From: Rheum nobile
Lineage: Eukaryota > Streptophyta > Magnoliopsida > Caryophyllales > Polygonaceae
Length of the DNA: 64,000 bases
Direction: 5' to 3'
Assembly (NCBI GenBank): GCA_027886185.1
Contig: WOAB01000528.1
Span: 992,001-1,056,000, forward strand
In this document: positions 45,383-56,035 of the stretch, one piece after another
Position numbering within the stretch: position 1 is the first letter of the stretch
How the letters are laid out: every line of letters starts with the position of its first letter
The notes under the pieces: generated by a model
Database searches by the model: none
What the model saw: only the letters and a program-made list of their open reading frames with translations
What the model was told of the DNA's origin: nothing
Made by a program: the position numbers and the translations under genes

Positions 45383-47227
45383 AAAGACGTTCGAAAACTC
45401 CCTAACTACAGGAATATCAAGAACCTCAGGTCCATCCTTCGCAGGCGAATCCAAGTAGCAAAGGTACCCGACACATCCTTGTCGTAGTAGCTTAAACGCA
45501 GCCATCGCATTGATCAGCTTGCCGTTATCAGCGTCATTTCGACCTTTGAACTTGCACACGAACTGCCCCCCAGATGACACCGTCACCGTTCTTGAACTGA
45601 AGTCGATCACCGCCTTGTGACGCATCAGCCAATCCATACCGAGAATAATGTCGTATGGTGCCATGGCTATACAGATTAAATCTGCCTCGAATTCCTTACC
45701 CTGAATGGTAATCGGAAAGTCGGACAGATGCTTGGTTCCCACCAAACGTTCTCCATTAGGAAGATTAACGACGAAAGGGTCGCACGAATCGTTGCACACT
45801 AAATCTAACTTGCTAACACAGCTATCCGAAATAAAGGAATGCGTAGCACTAGAATCAAACAGAATGCACACTGAAGTAGAGTGATAGTATAGAGTACCTT
45901 GAGCAATCGGAGCGTTGGGTCCATCTGCTTCACGCATTTCGTACAAGCTTTGGCCCTGACTTCCAGAAATAGTTGGGGCCTTTCCCCTGTTCTGCGCAGT
46001 CGTCTGCACTGACGGGCTAGGAGTCTCGACAGGCTTAAACCTAGGTCGATTGCTCTGATGAACTGACCCTTGTTGTGACTCTACTCCTTTATGCTTCCCC
46101 TGCTTGCAGAACTTTTGCAGATGACCATCATGTCCACACCCAAAGAACGACCTCTTCTCCTTCTGACACTCATTGATCTTGTGCCCAGTCGTACCACAGT
46201 TATAACACTGAACTGAACTTCTGGTTTGCCCTGACTGCTGAGTCGATCCTCCTTGCGTCATCTCCGTCTTAGCTCGGCCGGACTTGGCAAAGTTAGACGG
46301 CGGCGCAGGGCACTTAAAACCACCTCCCTGGTTCTGGTTCTGCATCGACTTCTGTCGGTTGCGCCTTTTGGTCGACTCCTCTAGAGTTATCTCCAGCTTA
46401 TAGGCACAATCCACATACTGCTCCAAGGTAGAGCATGTGTGGTGCACCATTAACGGCTTGATATCCGGGCTCATCCACTCGTGGAAGTACCAGATCTTTT
46501 GGGCCTCGCTGGTGATCTCGGCAGGGGCGTACTGTAAAAGATGATTGAACTTAGACGCCAACTCGGTCACTTTTAGACCATCCGTCTTTGGGTACAAGAA
46601 CTCTTTATGCTTCTCCTCTCTCATAGCACGAGAGAAAAAGCGATCAACCATCTTGGTCTTGAACATCGACCAAGTCAACACTGGGCTCTCAGCCAAACCT
46701 GTGTTCTCCCACCACTCGCTAGCCTCCTCCTTCAGCTGAAGAGAAGCGATATAGACCTTCTCGGCCTCAGTACACTCCACGTTCTGAAACAGCCTCTTCA
46801 TATGGGAGAATCAATGAGTCACTGCTACTGGCTCCCCTTTCCCGTTATAGCAATCGGGCCTCATGGAAGTGATGGTCTTAAGAGCGTGACCATAGCTGTC
46901 TCTAGCCCTGACGGCATTCTCCTGAACCACAGGGTTTATGGGCTCCACAACATCAGGAACCGCTGGGTGAGTAGGCACTTCTTGCGCTTGAGGCACACTA
47001 GGTCTCAATACGTCTGCAATTGCCTGCATCACGATCCCGCGAATCGCCTCAATAGCTGCGGCATCAAACAGTGCCGGCGCTTGGGTCTGATCTTGACCTT
47101 CACGCCTATGCTGGACGCGAGACTCTGACTCGTGCTCATCCTGAACACCTCTTCCTGCTGGCCTGGGATCTTGGCTAGTCCCAGCACCGACTCGAATCGA
47201 GTTTCTCGTGCTTCTTGGGTTCACCAT
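45383..47227 (-). pseudogene. Gypsy gag and protease
   Basis: I chose MVNPRSTRNSIRVGAG (47227) as the start because it matches the gag start of the gag-only element; an in-frame Met 23 codons upstream is not conserved. TGA at 46811-46813 replaces a Trp codon (sister gag: YWFSHMERL). Capsid blocks: FQNVECTEAEKVYIASLQL, EASEWWEN and EFLYPKTDGLKV. One CCHC knuckle (CYNCGTTGHKINEC) and a second, altered one follow. The protease has LFDSSATHSFIS, where Asp-Ser replaces the usual Asp-Thr/Ser-Gly (Gly to Ser), and later IILGMDWL. Confidence 0.92.
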
Positions 47228-47518
47228 CTGTTTACCGATCCAATTCCAAGCATTCAATACATTAATATTATGCAATATACTTATGCAATATACCAACGTA
47301 AAGAAATTACTCAGAATAGATCAACTTGGCATTTTATAGATGAACCTTCGAACTGTTACACAAGCTACACATAAGTCTATCATCCGAGCGTTAGGACAAC
47401 ATTGCTCGAAGATAAAAGTGTTTCCCAGAGTACTTGCCGCAATACTGAAATATTACACATAGTACAAACTTGGAATACTAAGAAACGAAACTACTGCGAT
47501 AGGCAACGCCAATTCTCA
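47228..47518 (-). other. Spacer between extra ORF and gag
   Basis: About 290 bp with no coding signal. Confidence 0.6.
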
Positions 47519-48430
47519 TCAAGGCGTTCCAAAATGTCTCCCATAAGACTGGCTACTCGTGCAAGGTCTCTTCGTACTAGGCTTACCATCGAGCTCTGGC
47601 GATGGGTTTCGCACCCGGCTTGACCCTGAAGCACATGGTCTTATCTCAGTCATGGTAAGGTATGGGTCGTCCATGACTGGCCCTTCTATCCCAGCCCTCC
47701 TCTGAGTACTGACGATCAGCTCATCCCTCCGACGCTGCTGTTCTGCAGAGATTACCTCGCTTTGGCGGAGGATCTCCTGCATCTCGGATTCTGACCTCCT
47801 TCTTCTTGGAGTAGGGATAGGCTGAGATTCCCTGTCACTTCTCCTAATACCGTACTCGGTATACAGTGCCTCCCAATCAGCTTCTGACATGGGTGCATAC
47901 TCTGGCACTGGTGGCAACTCTTGCATAGGTGGTAACTCTGTACTGGGGTGAATAAATTGCATCCCCGTTTCCTGACTATCCACCAGCAAGTGCCTCAAGT
48001 CATCGGACTCCTGGTTTTGTCCGCTGAGGTCCATCTCGGTATCCTCCTCGGGATCATCCTCGATGGGGTCCTCTTCCTCTTCGGGGTCATTCTCTATGGG
48101 GTCCTCTTCTTCATCTTCCTCCTCGCTCCCTTCAATAATCACATCCATCAGGTAATCGTCATTGTAGTACCCACTCGCATACCTAGACGATTCATCAACT
48201 TGCAGTGTTTCCTCCCTTGGTGGCTCCACTGGCGTTGTCACAGGAACTACAGCATTCCTTGACACCAGAACTACCGACTCAGGAAGCACATGCTTGATCT
48301 CCTCAGATGGGCTGCTCGGGCATCCAACCTCGAAGCACCTCTGGGGTATAGGGAAGTCTAGCCTCTCGGTAGACGGTGAATCCATCTCGGCATCTTCCGA
48401 CCCCTTCCTCTGAGAGAGACATGCACCCAT
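47519..48430 (-). CDS. Extra ORF upstream of gag in the gypsy element (303 residues, function unknown)
   Basis: An intact ATG-to-stop frame in sense orientation between primer site and gag, while gag-pol of the same element is broken in several places. The N-terminus MGACLSQRKG fits an N-myristoylation signal (Gly2, Ser6), with Cys4 as a possible palmitoylation site. The middle (about residues 100-140) is strongly acidic with repeated DPEEEEDPIEDD-type units. The C-terminal third is Arg/Ser/Pro-rich (RRRRSESEMQEILR) and looks disordered or helical. No catalytic motif or known domain is recognised. Extra ORFs upstream of gag are known in some plant LTR elements, but this one matches nothing I know. 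A membrane-anchored accessory protein is only a guess. Confidence 0.65.
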   Translation of the reverse strand: MGACLSQRKGSEDAEMDSPSTERLDFPIPQRCFEVGCPSSPSEEIKHVLPESVVLVSRNAVVPVTTPVEPPREETLQVDESSRYASGYYNDDYLMDVIIEGSEEEDEEEDPIENDPEEEEDPIEDDPEEDTEMDLSGQNQESDDLRHLLVDSQETGMQFIHPSTELPPMQELPPVPEYAPMSEADWEALYTEYGIRRSDRESQPIPTPRRRRSESEMQEILRQSEVISAEQQRRRDELIVSTQRRAGIEGPVMDDPYLTMTEIRPCASGSSRVRNPSPELDGKPSTKRPCTSSQSYGRHFGTP

Positions 48431-48626
48431 CTCCTATAGGATAACGATGAAGGAATTAGTCTTTCTAGACATAGAAGCAAGCTTACTATATCAGACTATC
48501 CAGAAGACATGACTATGAACGGTGTTTTTAAATTCTTTTTACTTTGAAAATTCAGAGCCCTTTTTAAAGCATTTTCGAAAACGGATAAATGGTTTATAAA
48601 AATCCTAAACCCGTTTTAAAACCTTT

Positions 48627-48639
48627 GGCTCTGATACCA
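48627..48639 (-). other. Gypsy primer-binding site (initiator Met tRNA)
   Basis: GGCTCTGATACCA on the plus strand is TGGTATCAGAGCC on the minus strand, 4 bp from the 5' LTR. Confidence 0.93.
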
Positions 48640-48643
48640 CAAC

Positions 48644-51069
48644 TGTAACACCCCCAAAACTTAACCCTTTTGGAAAGGTATTACCGCCAGTGACCCCAGT
48701 GTTCCTTACCGAGATCACCCAAGGCTTTACCATTTAAACACAAATTATGAAATACAAATGATACATAATGATCAAAGCATTCAATTCCAAAACATAACAT
48801 TGTCAAGGAAACAAGAGTTACGGGATTACAACCCAATCCCGAATAGGCTAACACAGAGTTTAAACCAAAAACAGCGGAAGTCTTAGAAAGTACATTACAA
48901 CCAAAGTCATTGCCCAAAAGATCTCAACCTGATTAAAGAAATAATTAAAACGTTCAAAAACCACCGTCGACTCCATAGTCCTTCTATTCTTCTGAGCTAC
49001 TTTCGATCTGATGTGCCGAATCGAACGGATGACACCAGCCCACATGCAGAGAACAAAGTTCGTGGGTTAGTCTACTTGAATAGACTAGCAAGGGTACAAA
49101 GCAGAATGGTTCGAAGCAGTCGTATTAGGTTAGACTCATCGCTTCTCGAATAAAAATCGATGACGATAGTCAACCATCATACTCCTACTGGAATAGACAA
49201 GAGGTATGCACAAGAGAAGATTCTGGAAGACTGAACCTTCACAGAAATTGACTCGAAAAGAAGACTCCAACGGAAATGAGTCTTTAAGGAAGTATGACAA
49301 ATCTGGAATGTTTACAGCATCAAACAACAATGATTTAAAAGTTGACTGAGATGCTTCGGTTCACGACCAACCTCATCGCATACAGCGAATCCAGATTGAA
49401 AAGAGAACGTACTATGATCAAAGTCGAGACGAGTTTTTCCTAGCTGCACTATAACTTAGCTACACTACTCGCTGAAGGTTTATTAATTGTGTGCGTCAGA
49501 GTAGCACTTATCTGATTTATATTACAAACCATACATCACGTTATTAGACTTTTACATGTGTACCCCTCCAATGGGACGACACATCTTAGTATACGTTTCG
49601 TTGAGAGTGACGTACACCGGAAGGTTTGTGACACCAGCTAAGTGTCCTGTCTCTACACACTTGTGAAAGAGACCGATCATGATCTTAGAATAGTACCAGA
49701 TGGAGACGAGCCACCCCGATACCAGATTATAAAGAAACGACTGGACAGAGTCCGAGTAACGTTCTTATCTAACAGTGCTAACTAAACAGTTACAGCACAA
49801 TAACAGTTACAGGATAAATCCACATAAAGGCCCGAAAGGCGATCACAGATAATAGTGTTGTTCTAACAGATATACAACCTATTATATGATTTTCAAAACA
49901 GTTTATCAAAACCGTTTCCAGACAAACAGAGTATTCATTCCAAATTAATTACTCAGATAAATTACTGATAATTAATGTAAATATGGAACGAATGAGCAAG
50001 AGAGAACCGTCACTTGCCTTAATCCGCAGAATAGAAACAAGCCTTACGACAACGACGGGATTCCGGGCTCGACACGGGTATAGCTCCGCTAGCACAAACA
50101 CCTTCGAGTCGACCCATAAAAGGAACCCTAAGTTAGATCCGACATAACCACAGTACGAATCTAAAAACGACGAAAGAGAACAAAAGGAAAGACGCCACGA
50201 CCACAACCAACCAAGCCAAAGCCACGAAGGCATTCTGGGCACTGGCGGCGGTCGCTGTTCTTGGCGGTGGTCGCCGTAGTTCATCACGGCGGTCGCCGTG
50301 AAGAACTCAGACGACAGAAGCGGCGAGAAAACTCACCCAAATGATGCGCGTTTCGACCCCTTTTTGCCTTGCCTGGGTTCCAACCTCCAAAGGCAACCAA
50401 AAGGCTTCACAAGGGCTTCTGGAAACACCACCAAACGACACCGGCGAAAGCTTCAGAATTCCGACGAGGGCACAAACTTCGGCGAGGCGAAAATTTGGCA
50501 GAGATTCGGTGCTGGGATGGCTCAAAATCCTTCCCCCAACACCTCCTTTTATAGCCAAAGCAATGGGAGCATCATCATCACCCTAGACGAGGCCGAGCAG
50601 GGCTAGATCGGCGCAGCCAGAGCTCGCCGGCGACCATCGGTTAATGACTGTTGGGTAATCACGGCGGGCGCCGCCACTTTGCTTACGGCGGGCCGCGGCG
50701 GGCGCCGTAATTATGGCGGTCGCCGTTCCTAGCCCTGACGAGCCCAGAGTAGGAGACGACGGCCCGACACTTCGGGCCCAGTGACGGCGGGCGCCGTTAC
50801 CGTACGACGGTCACCGTTTCGCCTTTTCTCGCCCATTCAGCTTTTTGGATGAGCAAGACATTAACCCGGGATAAAAATTATCGTACGCGAACGCGTAAAA
50901 ACCTTCGAAGCACATCGTCTGTATTTTATTTCACTGAGAAAAATATTACAGATACAAAGCACATTACAGAATGTCTCAAGCTACCTGAATTAAATCCGAC
51001 GTACTAAACGGGTACTCGGAAAAATTCCAAAATTCCCAAAATAACCTTACAAAAATACGGGGTATCACA
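48644..51069 (-). repeat. Gypsy 5' LTR
   Basis: 2,426 bp. CG-rich arrays lie at about 50243-50302 and 50660-50820. Both differ in unit number from the 3' LTR although the rest is nearly the same. Confidence 0.94.
50545..50554 (-). promoter_or_regulatory. Gypsy 5' LTR TATA box
   Basis: CTATAAAAGG on the minus strand, conserved in the other LTR (41967-41976). Confidence 0.65.
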
Positions 51070-51524
51070 GTTCGGCCGTACAGGTGTTGTTGGAGGAGGA
51101 GAGTGTGTTCGTTTTCCTTTTGATAACGATTACTTATAAGATCATATCTTATCTTTGGTAATATATATAATATCTTTATATTATATCTTTTACTTCTAAT
51201 AAGATATCTCTTTATCTAGTTATTATTAATGATAACTCTTATCTATTAATAATAAAAGCCAATCTCCCAATTTAGCCATAGGGCCGAAATCCATGTCCAA
51301 CATGGGCTTCCGGTTCAGTTTGATCCAGTCCGATAACTCTATGAGTGTGATCTCATAGGACCCGGTTATTATAGTCATGGGTCTAACCCGATTAAGCCCA
51401 TTAATCGTAGTTGGCTTCTAGCAAAGCACTACGATCTCTAAAATACCCGGATTGTAAATCTCCATTAATAGTCATATTTCATGTTCGATAATTACACATT
51501 TGATTAAATGACACAATTCCTTCA
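51070..51524 (-). repeat. copia-1 5' LTR, second segment
   Basis: Begins with the target copy GTTCG and continues the LTR interrupted at 40047 (GGCCGTACAGG...), ending CCTTCA at 51524. The GTAGC duplication follows at 51525-51529. Confidence 0.95.
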
Positions 51525-51529
51525 GTAGC

Positions 51530-51640
51530 AGGGGCGATGAATTGACGCTCAAAGCTGCAAATGAACTCACCCATAAAAGCCTTGGCCTCGCGGACAATTT
51601 CAGATGGTGGAGACGACACACCTTCAAACAAGCATAACTA
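51530..51640 (-). pseudogene. RNase H-like segment, 5' part
   Basis: The minus strand reads EGVSSPPSEIVREAKAFMGE and then FICSFERQFIAPAT, and continues in frame into VPDAAVSSEFHW at 928 and below once copia-1 is removed. A stop (TAG) lies about 10 codons upstream of this in the same frame, so the frame is 5'-truncated or begins at an intron border here. See 552-932. Confidence 0.6.
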
Positions 51641-52331
51641 AAACTTCATGTAAATTAATTAATGAATATTTCGCGTGGTAACTATGAGGTTTGACATAAT
51701 TCACACCGTAAACTTTAACATATTTTACGCGATAATCTTAGGGTTACCATGCTAAAATTTTTGATTAATTAATATGCATTAACAAATTTTAATAAAAAAA
51801 TATTGAAATGTTCCTTGTCGCACTTAACGTCTGCATAATAAGTTTTATTAGGAGAGGATTAGGTCGGTCTCATCGATTTAACCTAGAATAAAGTTGCGGA
51901 GGCAGGCTTTCAATTTTGAAATTATCCATTATACTCCCTCGGATTTTTATTAAGTGAAGTTATAAAACCGATTTTTTTTAATCAAAATTATCAGTCGTTT
52001 TGGCCTCTCTATAATTACTATTTTCATTCTCAATAGCTCTTCATTTATGGTGATTGTTAGTTTCCAAATTACTCAGGTTTCAATCTCTCATATTAACCAA
52101 TTAGTGTTGTTGTAATAAATGAGTAAACAAAACTCCCACGCACGCATGATAGAATTTCTCTTAAAATATGATTTATTCGGGCACCCCTAAAGCTTGTAAA
52201 TCTAGAAAATATTATGAGGTTGTTGTAGTAATTCAAAATCCCACGAACATGTTTTTATATAGCTAATGACACACGGAATACGCTCTTACTAACCATTTTG
52301 TACCTCACACTAGACTCGTTTTCTAGTCTAG
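51641..52331. other. AT-rich intergenic DNA
   Basis: No gene or clear element. A CTCCCTCGG-like word at about 51933 may be one end of a decayed MITE, but no partner was found. Confidence 0.5.
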
Positions 52332-52598
52332 TACTCCTTTTGTATCAAAATATTTATTTTTTTAGTATTATTTTTTTGTCTCAATATACTTGTTATTCTA
52401 ATATATGGAATATTTTATAACTACTTTATATATATGTGTTTATAATTGTTAATACTTTTTAATAAATGAGAGAAGAATTATTAATAATTGTGTTGAAAAA
52501 GTAACAAAAAAAAAAATTAAGAACATATTTGTATATTTCATATTCTCCTTAATATATGTACATTTATTTAAAAAGATAAGAATTTTGATACGGAGATA
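52332..52598. mobile_element. Stowaway-like MITE, 267 bp
   Basis: The ends are inverted: TACTCCTTTTGTATCAAAAT at the left and, inverted, TATCTCCGTATCAAAATTCT at the right. Both have the CTCC-GTATC pattern of Stowaway elements and are bounded by TA. The interior is AT-rich and non-coding. It depends on a Tc1/mariner-type transposase from elsewhere. Confidence 0.75.
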
Positions 52599-54099
52599 AT
52601 ATTTTATAGCTATCAAATTTATGGGAGTAAACCATGAATGACTAAATCATGGTAGTGTGATGATGTCATTCAAAATAGACCAGTTGAAGACCATTATTGA
52701 CGACGATCAAGGTCGGCAAGAAAGATAACTAAGCCAAAAAAGTTTTGAGAAATTGAAAATTCTGTCAAAATTTGGACAACACTTGGTAGCTACAATATGA
52801 TTTTGCCTAGAAAATTGATCTCATGCTTGTTTAAGAGGTGATGGAAAGCTGACTAAACAATCTACATCACTCTAGTTTATGTGAAATTAAAATCCAACGA
52901 AAAGAGGGTTAAATATGTCTTTTACTGAGAGTTGTGCGATATCTTATTAAAATATGTAATCCCCTTAATTAGCATAGTTATTACTAATTTATTACTTTAC
53001 TAAGGGTCCGTTCATTAGCACTTATATACAAGCTTATGTGCAAAAATAAGCACTTATTATGAAAAATAGCTTATGCAAGCTAATTTATTTCTCTTGGTGG
53101 TTTTGGTTGAGCATTTTACATTTCTCATTGAAGTCGTAACAATTTTCAAATAAACAACTAATCCAAGTTTATTAAGGATTTTAGTGTGTTTTTTTTATAA
53201 AGGCTTTTAGTGTGTTAAGCATACCACCTATGTATATTGTTTACCAAGCTTGATTCTCAAATTTGATTTTGGGTTTGTTAGGGAAAGAGTTTTTTGTTTA
53301 TAAATAGGTGATAAATAAGATTGTATAAAAAATTATGTTTGGTAGAAAGGTGATTTTTATGAAAATATTTGTAGTTTATTAAAAAAGTGTGAGTAGTTGA
53401 AAAAAAAAACTATTACACATTTATCAAAATATATAAAAATAGATTTTTTTAAAAAAAATTATAAACAATAAACTAATAGAGCCAAACAAAGCCTTTGACG
53501 GCATGGTGTAAAAGGAGCCCATTGCTAACTGTTACCAGCAAGCCCAAAATTTAGTTGTGGGCTCAAATATGCTAATGTGTTATATAGTGAGCTTAATTTT
53601 TCGCTTAATGGGCCATGGGTTAAAAGAGCCTTTGGGAAACAGCATAATTTAAGCTTAACTTTGAAGCTTTGATCATTACATTTTTTCCATAACAAGAAAT
53701 GTGGTTGCCGTAAGTGACACCATGACATCTTATGTATATTGGGCCAAACTTAAAAGGGCAAACCCAAAAGGTGTCATTGTTCAGCCTGTTCCTATGGGGC
53801 ATTTCACTTTTTATATACGAGATATGATAGGAAAAAATGGACAAAAATAATCTGAGTTACTACAATTCTACATAGGTAAAAAGAGCAAAAATCTAAAAAT
53901 AACCCAAACTATTGGTAATAGTCTAAAATAGTCCGAATTCAAAATATGCTTATATATAATCCAAATTATTTGGAAAAAGTCCAAAAATCATTGTCCATTC
54001 ATGTTTGAATATAAAAACTTTTGGAAATCATAGATAAATAATATTACCGTTAGGGGTTTATCCTAATTGTTAATGGATTAGCTAGACTTAAATGAGTTT
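52599..54099. other. AT-rich intergenic DNA
   Basis: No supportable gene. Long A and T runs occur at 53395-53460. Short GGCCCA/TGGGCC words near 53600-53750 could belong to a plant promoter, but no gene follows. Confidence 0.5.
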
Positions 54100-54740
54100 T
54101 ATAAAGACGAAGACCCCTATATATGTTCTTCTTCAACCGCAACTATTAGGGCCTCCTGGCCATTGACCTTGGTCTGGCTCATTCTTGCTCCGCGTGTCCT
54201 TGGCGTCCCCCATAGCGCCGAGTGAAGGGCGTCTTCCCTAAAGCGGGCTCTAAAGATGTTCTCTTTCCAGGCCGTGCTTCTCTGGCATGCGCGCTCCTGG
54301 TGCCATCGTTTCATGGGCCGCGACCCTTGACGTATGCTCACCTTGATTGTGGCCCCACTCTTATTTATATCTTTATTAGGGTTTTATTTGTCTTTCTGTT
54401 TTAAGAATGATGTAATGGATTGGGCATTGATATCTTAGACCCAAACTCATTGGGATTTCCTTCTAAACCCTAGTTTTTTTCTCGTTTTTTCTATAAATAC
54501 TTATGTACTCTTATTGTAATCTTCAAGTTGAGTTTTGATAAACATAGTTGAGAGTCACTCATAGTTTATCTCTTGGCTTCCCCCAAATCGGCTTAGATGA
54601 GTTCGAAGATCTCTAAGGAGCCATCACGTTGGCCTCCTTCCACCACCTCGGGTGTTCAACACATTGAACCCCTCCACCCATTTGCCACCAAGTTTGATAT
54701 GCCAAACTCAAGTTTGATCTGCCAAACTCAAGAATAGGAA
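54100..54740 (+). mobile_element. LTR-like remnant
   Basis: Holds CTATAAATACTTATGTACTC at about 54490-54510, then TTGTAATCTTCAAGTTGAG, a pairing of TATA box and transcript-end region typical of plant Ty3/gypsy LTRs. Pro/Thr-rich sequence and a 21-bp tandem repeat (AAGTTTGATATGCCAAACTC, 54690-54733) follow. No second LTR or coding domain is seen. Confidence 0.4.
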
Positions 54741-56035
54741 ACATAATGTTCTTTCCTCAAAGGACTTTATGTAGAACGCGAAGAACAAGTGCTTGCTTGG
54801 GAAGAACAACGATCTGAACCTAGATCGGTCTTGCCTCACGGGAATCGATCACATCATCCTCCACCTCAATATCTGAATATGACATTCGATGGCATGGATT
54901 TCATGGTACATAACAACAAACTTGAGCGAACCGGGATTGGATAAGCAAGGAGGAGCAATCATGTACTATGTGTATTTTAGGTGCTTATATATGCACTTTA
55001 AATATAAATTTATAAAGTTATTCATGACAATTCCCGAGTATCTTTATTCGCGTGTCAATGGATTTTTCGTAGCGTTTGCTATCTAATTAACGCGTTCTTT
55101 TGGATTTATTTATACAACAAACTTTTTTTATTTATGTCAAGAAAACTCTAGTGGAGATTACAATCGAACGAAGTGATCAACTCGAAAATCAACCACAAAT
55201 CTTTAATTTGGAAAAACACTAGAAATTGGATCCAAAATCAAAGATCGTTTTAATTTGTTTCTTCGACTATTTATAGTGTGTTGGAACGGCATAGACTTTT
55301 CAAAGGAAAAGTGGGTTTTGGGGTTTTGTGGCTTCCCACATCAAAACTTTGGAGAAAAATGAACTAGTATACATTTGGGGGTTTTCTTGAATGAGTTGGT
55401 TGAGTTAGAAAGATGTCCCCCTCGCGCGCACCGCTGCCACCGTTCGTTTGTGTTTGTGATACGTGCGCGGTGTGAGTGGGTCCTATTTTATGAGTCACAT
55501 TAATTTTTTGGGCTTTTAAGTTTCAAAACGTAAATTAATTGTGTTTCTGATTCTTCCGATTTCTTTTATTCGAATTTTAAAAACGTTTAAACCTTTCAAC
55601 TCTTGTTGTAACAGCCCCTTAATTTCAGCATAACCACCCACAATTTTATTTGGGAGTAACTCTTTGCAGTTACAAAAAATGTTTTAAGTAGAGAAGTTTT
55701 CTGGCTTTACAAAAAAAAAAATCAACTCTCTTCTCTTCTCTCAAAATCGTTTTCGTTCTGAGCATACCCGACTGATTCCAATTCTTCGTTGGCAATAGCC
55801 CGCGACCGGAGGGTGGTGTGCGAACCTTGGGGGACGATGCCGATCTGACAGTGCTCCGTGAGTCAGGGCAAAATCGCTTCTAAGGCAGCGGATTCCACAC
55901 CGCGATGCAACAAATTTTCGCGTTCGTTTTTCAATCGGATTTCAAAGTGGCCTTACAATCAATTTCAGTAAGGTTTCATCTGGTTCATTTCTGGTTTCCT
56001 ACTACAATTTAGAAGCGGTTTTTTGAGAATCCAGA
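54741..56035. other. Unassigned DNA leading to copia-2
   Basis: No gene. The 5' LTR of copia-2 should lie here. TGTTGTAACAGCCCC at about 55604 is a candidate start, but I could not find a partner or a convincing primer site. Confidence 0.4.

Larger units (their letters stand above)
40048..51069 (-). mobile_element. Ty3/gypsy chromovirus-type retrotransposon (Tekay/Del-like), 11 kb, with an extra 5' ORF
   Basis: The LTRs (40048-42467 and 48644-51069, TGTAACACCCCCAAAAC to GGGTATCACA) flank a 6.2-kb interior. The target duplication is GTTTG/GTTCG. Order on the minus strand: primer site, extra ORF (48430-47519), gag (47227), protease, RT, RNase H, integrase with a chromodomain-like tail (to 42504), polypurine tract. 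Integrase after RNase H is the Ty3/gypsy order, and the C-terminal VTWETE-type tail points to chromoviruses. At least five stops and one frameshift break gag-pol, so it is inactive. It inserted into the copia 5' LTR. Confidence 0.95.
933..51524 (-). mobile_element. Ty1/copia LTR retrotransposon (copia-1), minus strand, hosting five nested insertions
   Basis: Both LTRs run from TGTTGGG to CCTTCA. The left LTR is 726 bp. The right LTR, after removing the nested gypsy element, is 276 + 450 = 726 bp. A perfect 5-bp duplication GTAGC flanks the whole. Primer-binding site, gag, protease, integrase, RT and the end of RNase H occur in that order reading leftwards, which is the Ty1/copia order. They are split among 37825-37343, 28532-27852, 17890-17228, 5633-5520 and 4164-2481. 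Removing the five insertions and their duplicated target bases leaves about 7.9 kb, a normal copia length. The coding parts contain several stops, a frameshift in integrase, and deletions in RT and RNase H, so the element is dead. Confidence 0.95.

Noticed and set aside
52990..53500. Possible hAT-type MITE (right end AGCCAAACAAAGCC)
   Set aside because: I could not find a matching inverted left end or an 8-bp duplication.
53525..53844. Minus-strand frames of 67 and 74 residues
   Set aside because: AT-rich intergenic DNA, overlapping frames, and no conserved motif or splice context.
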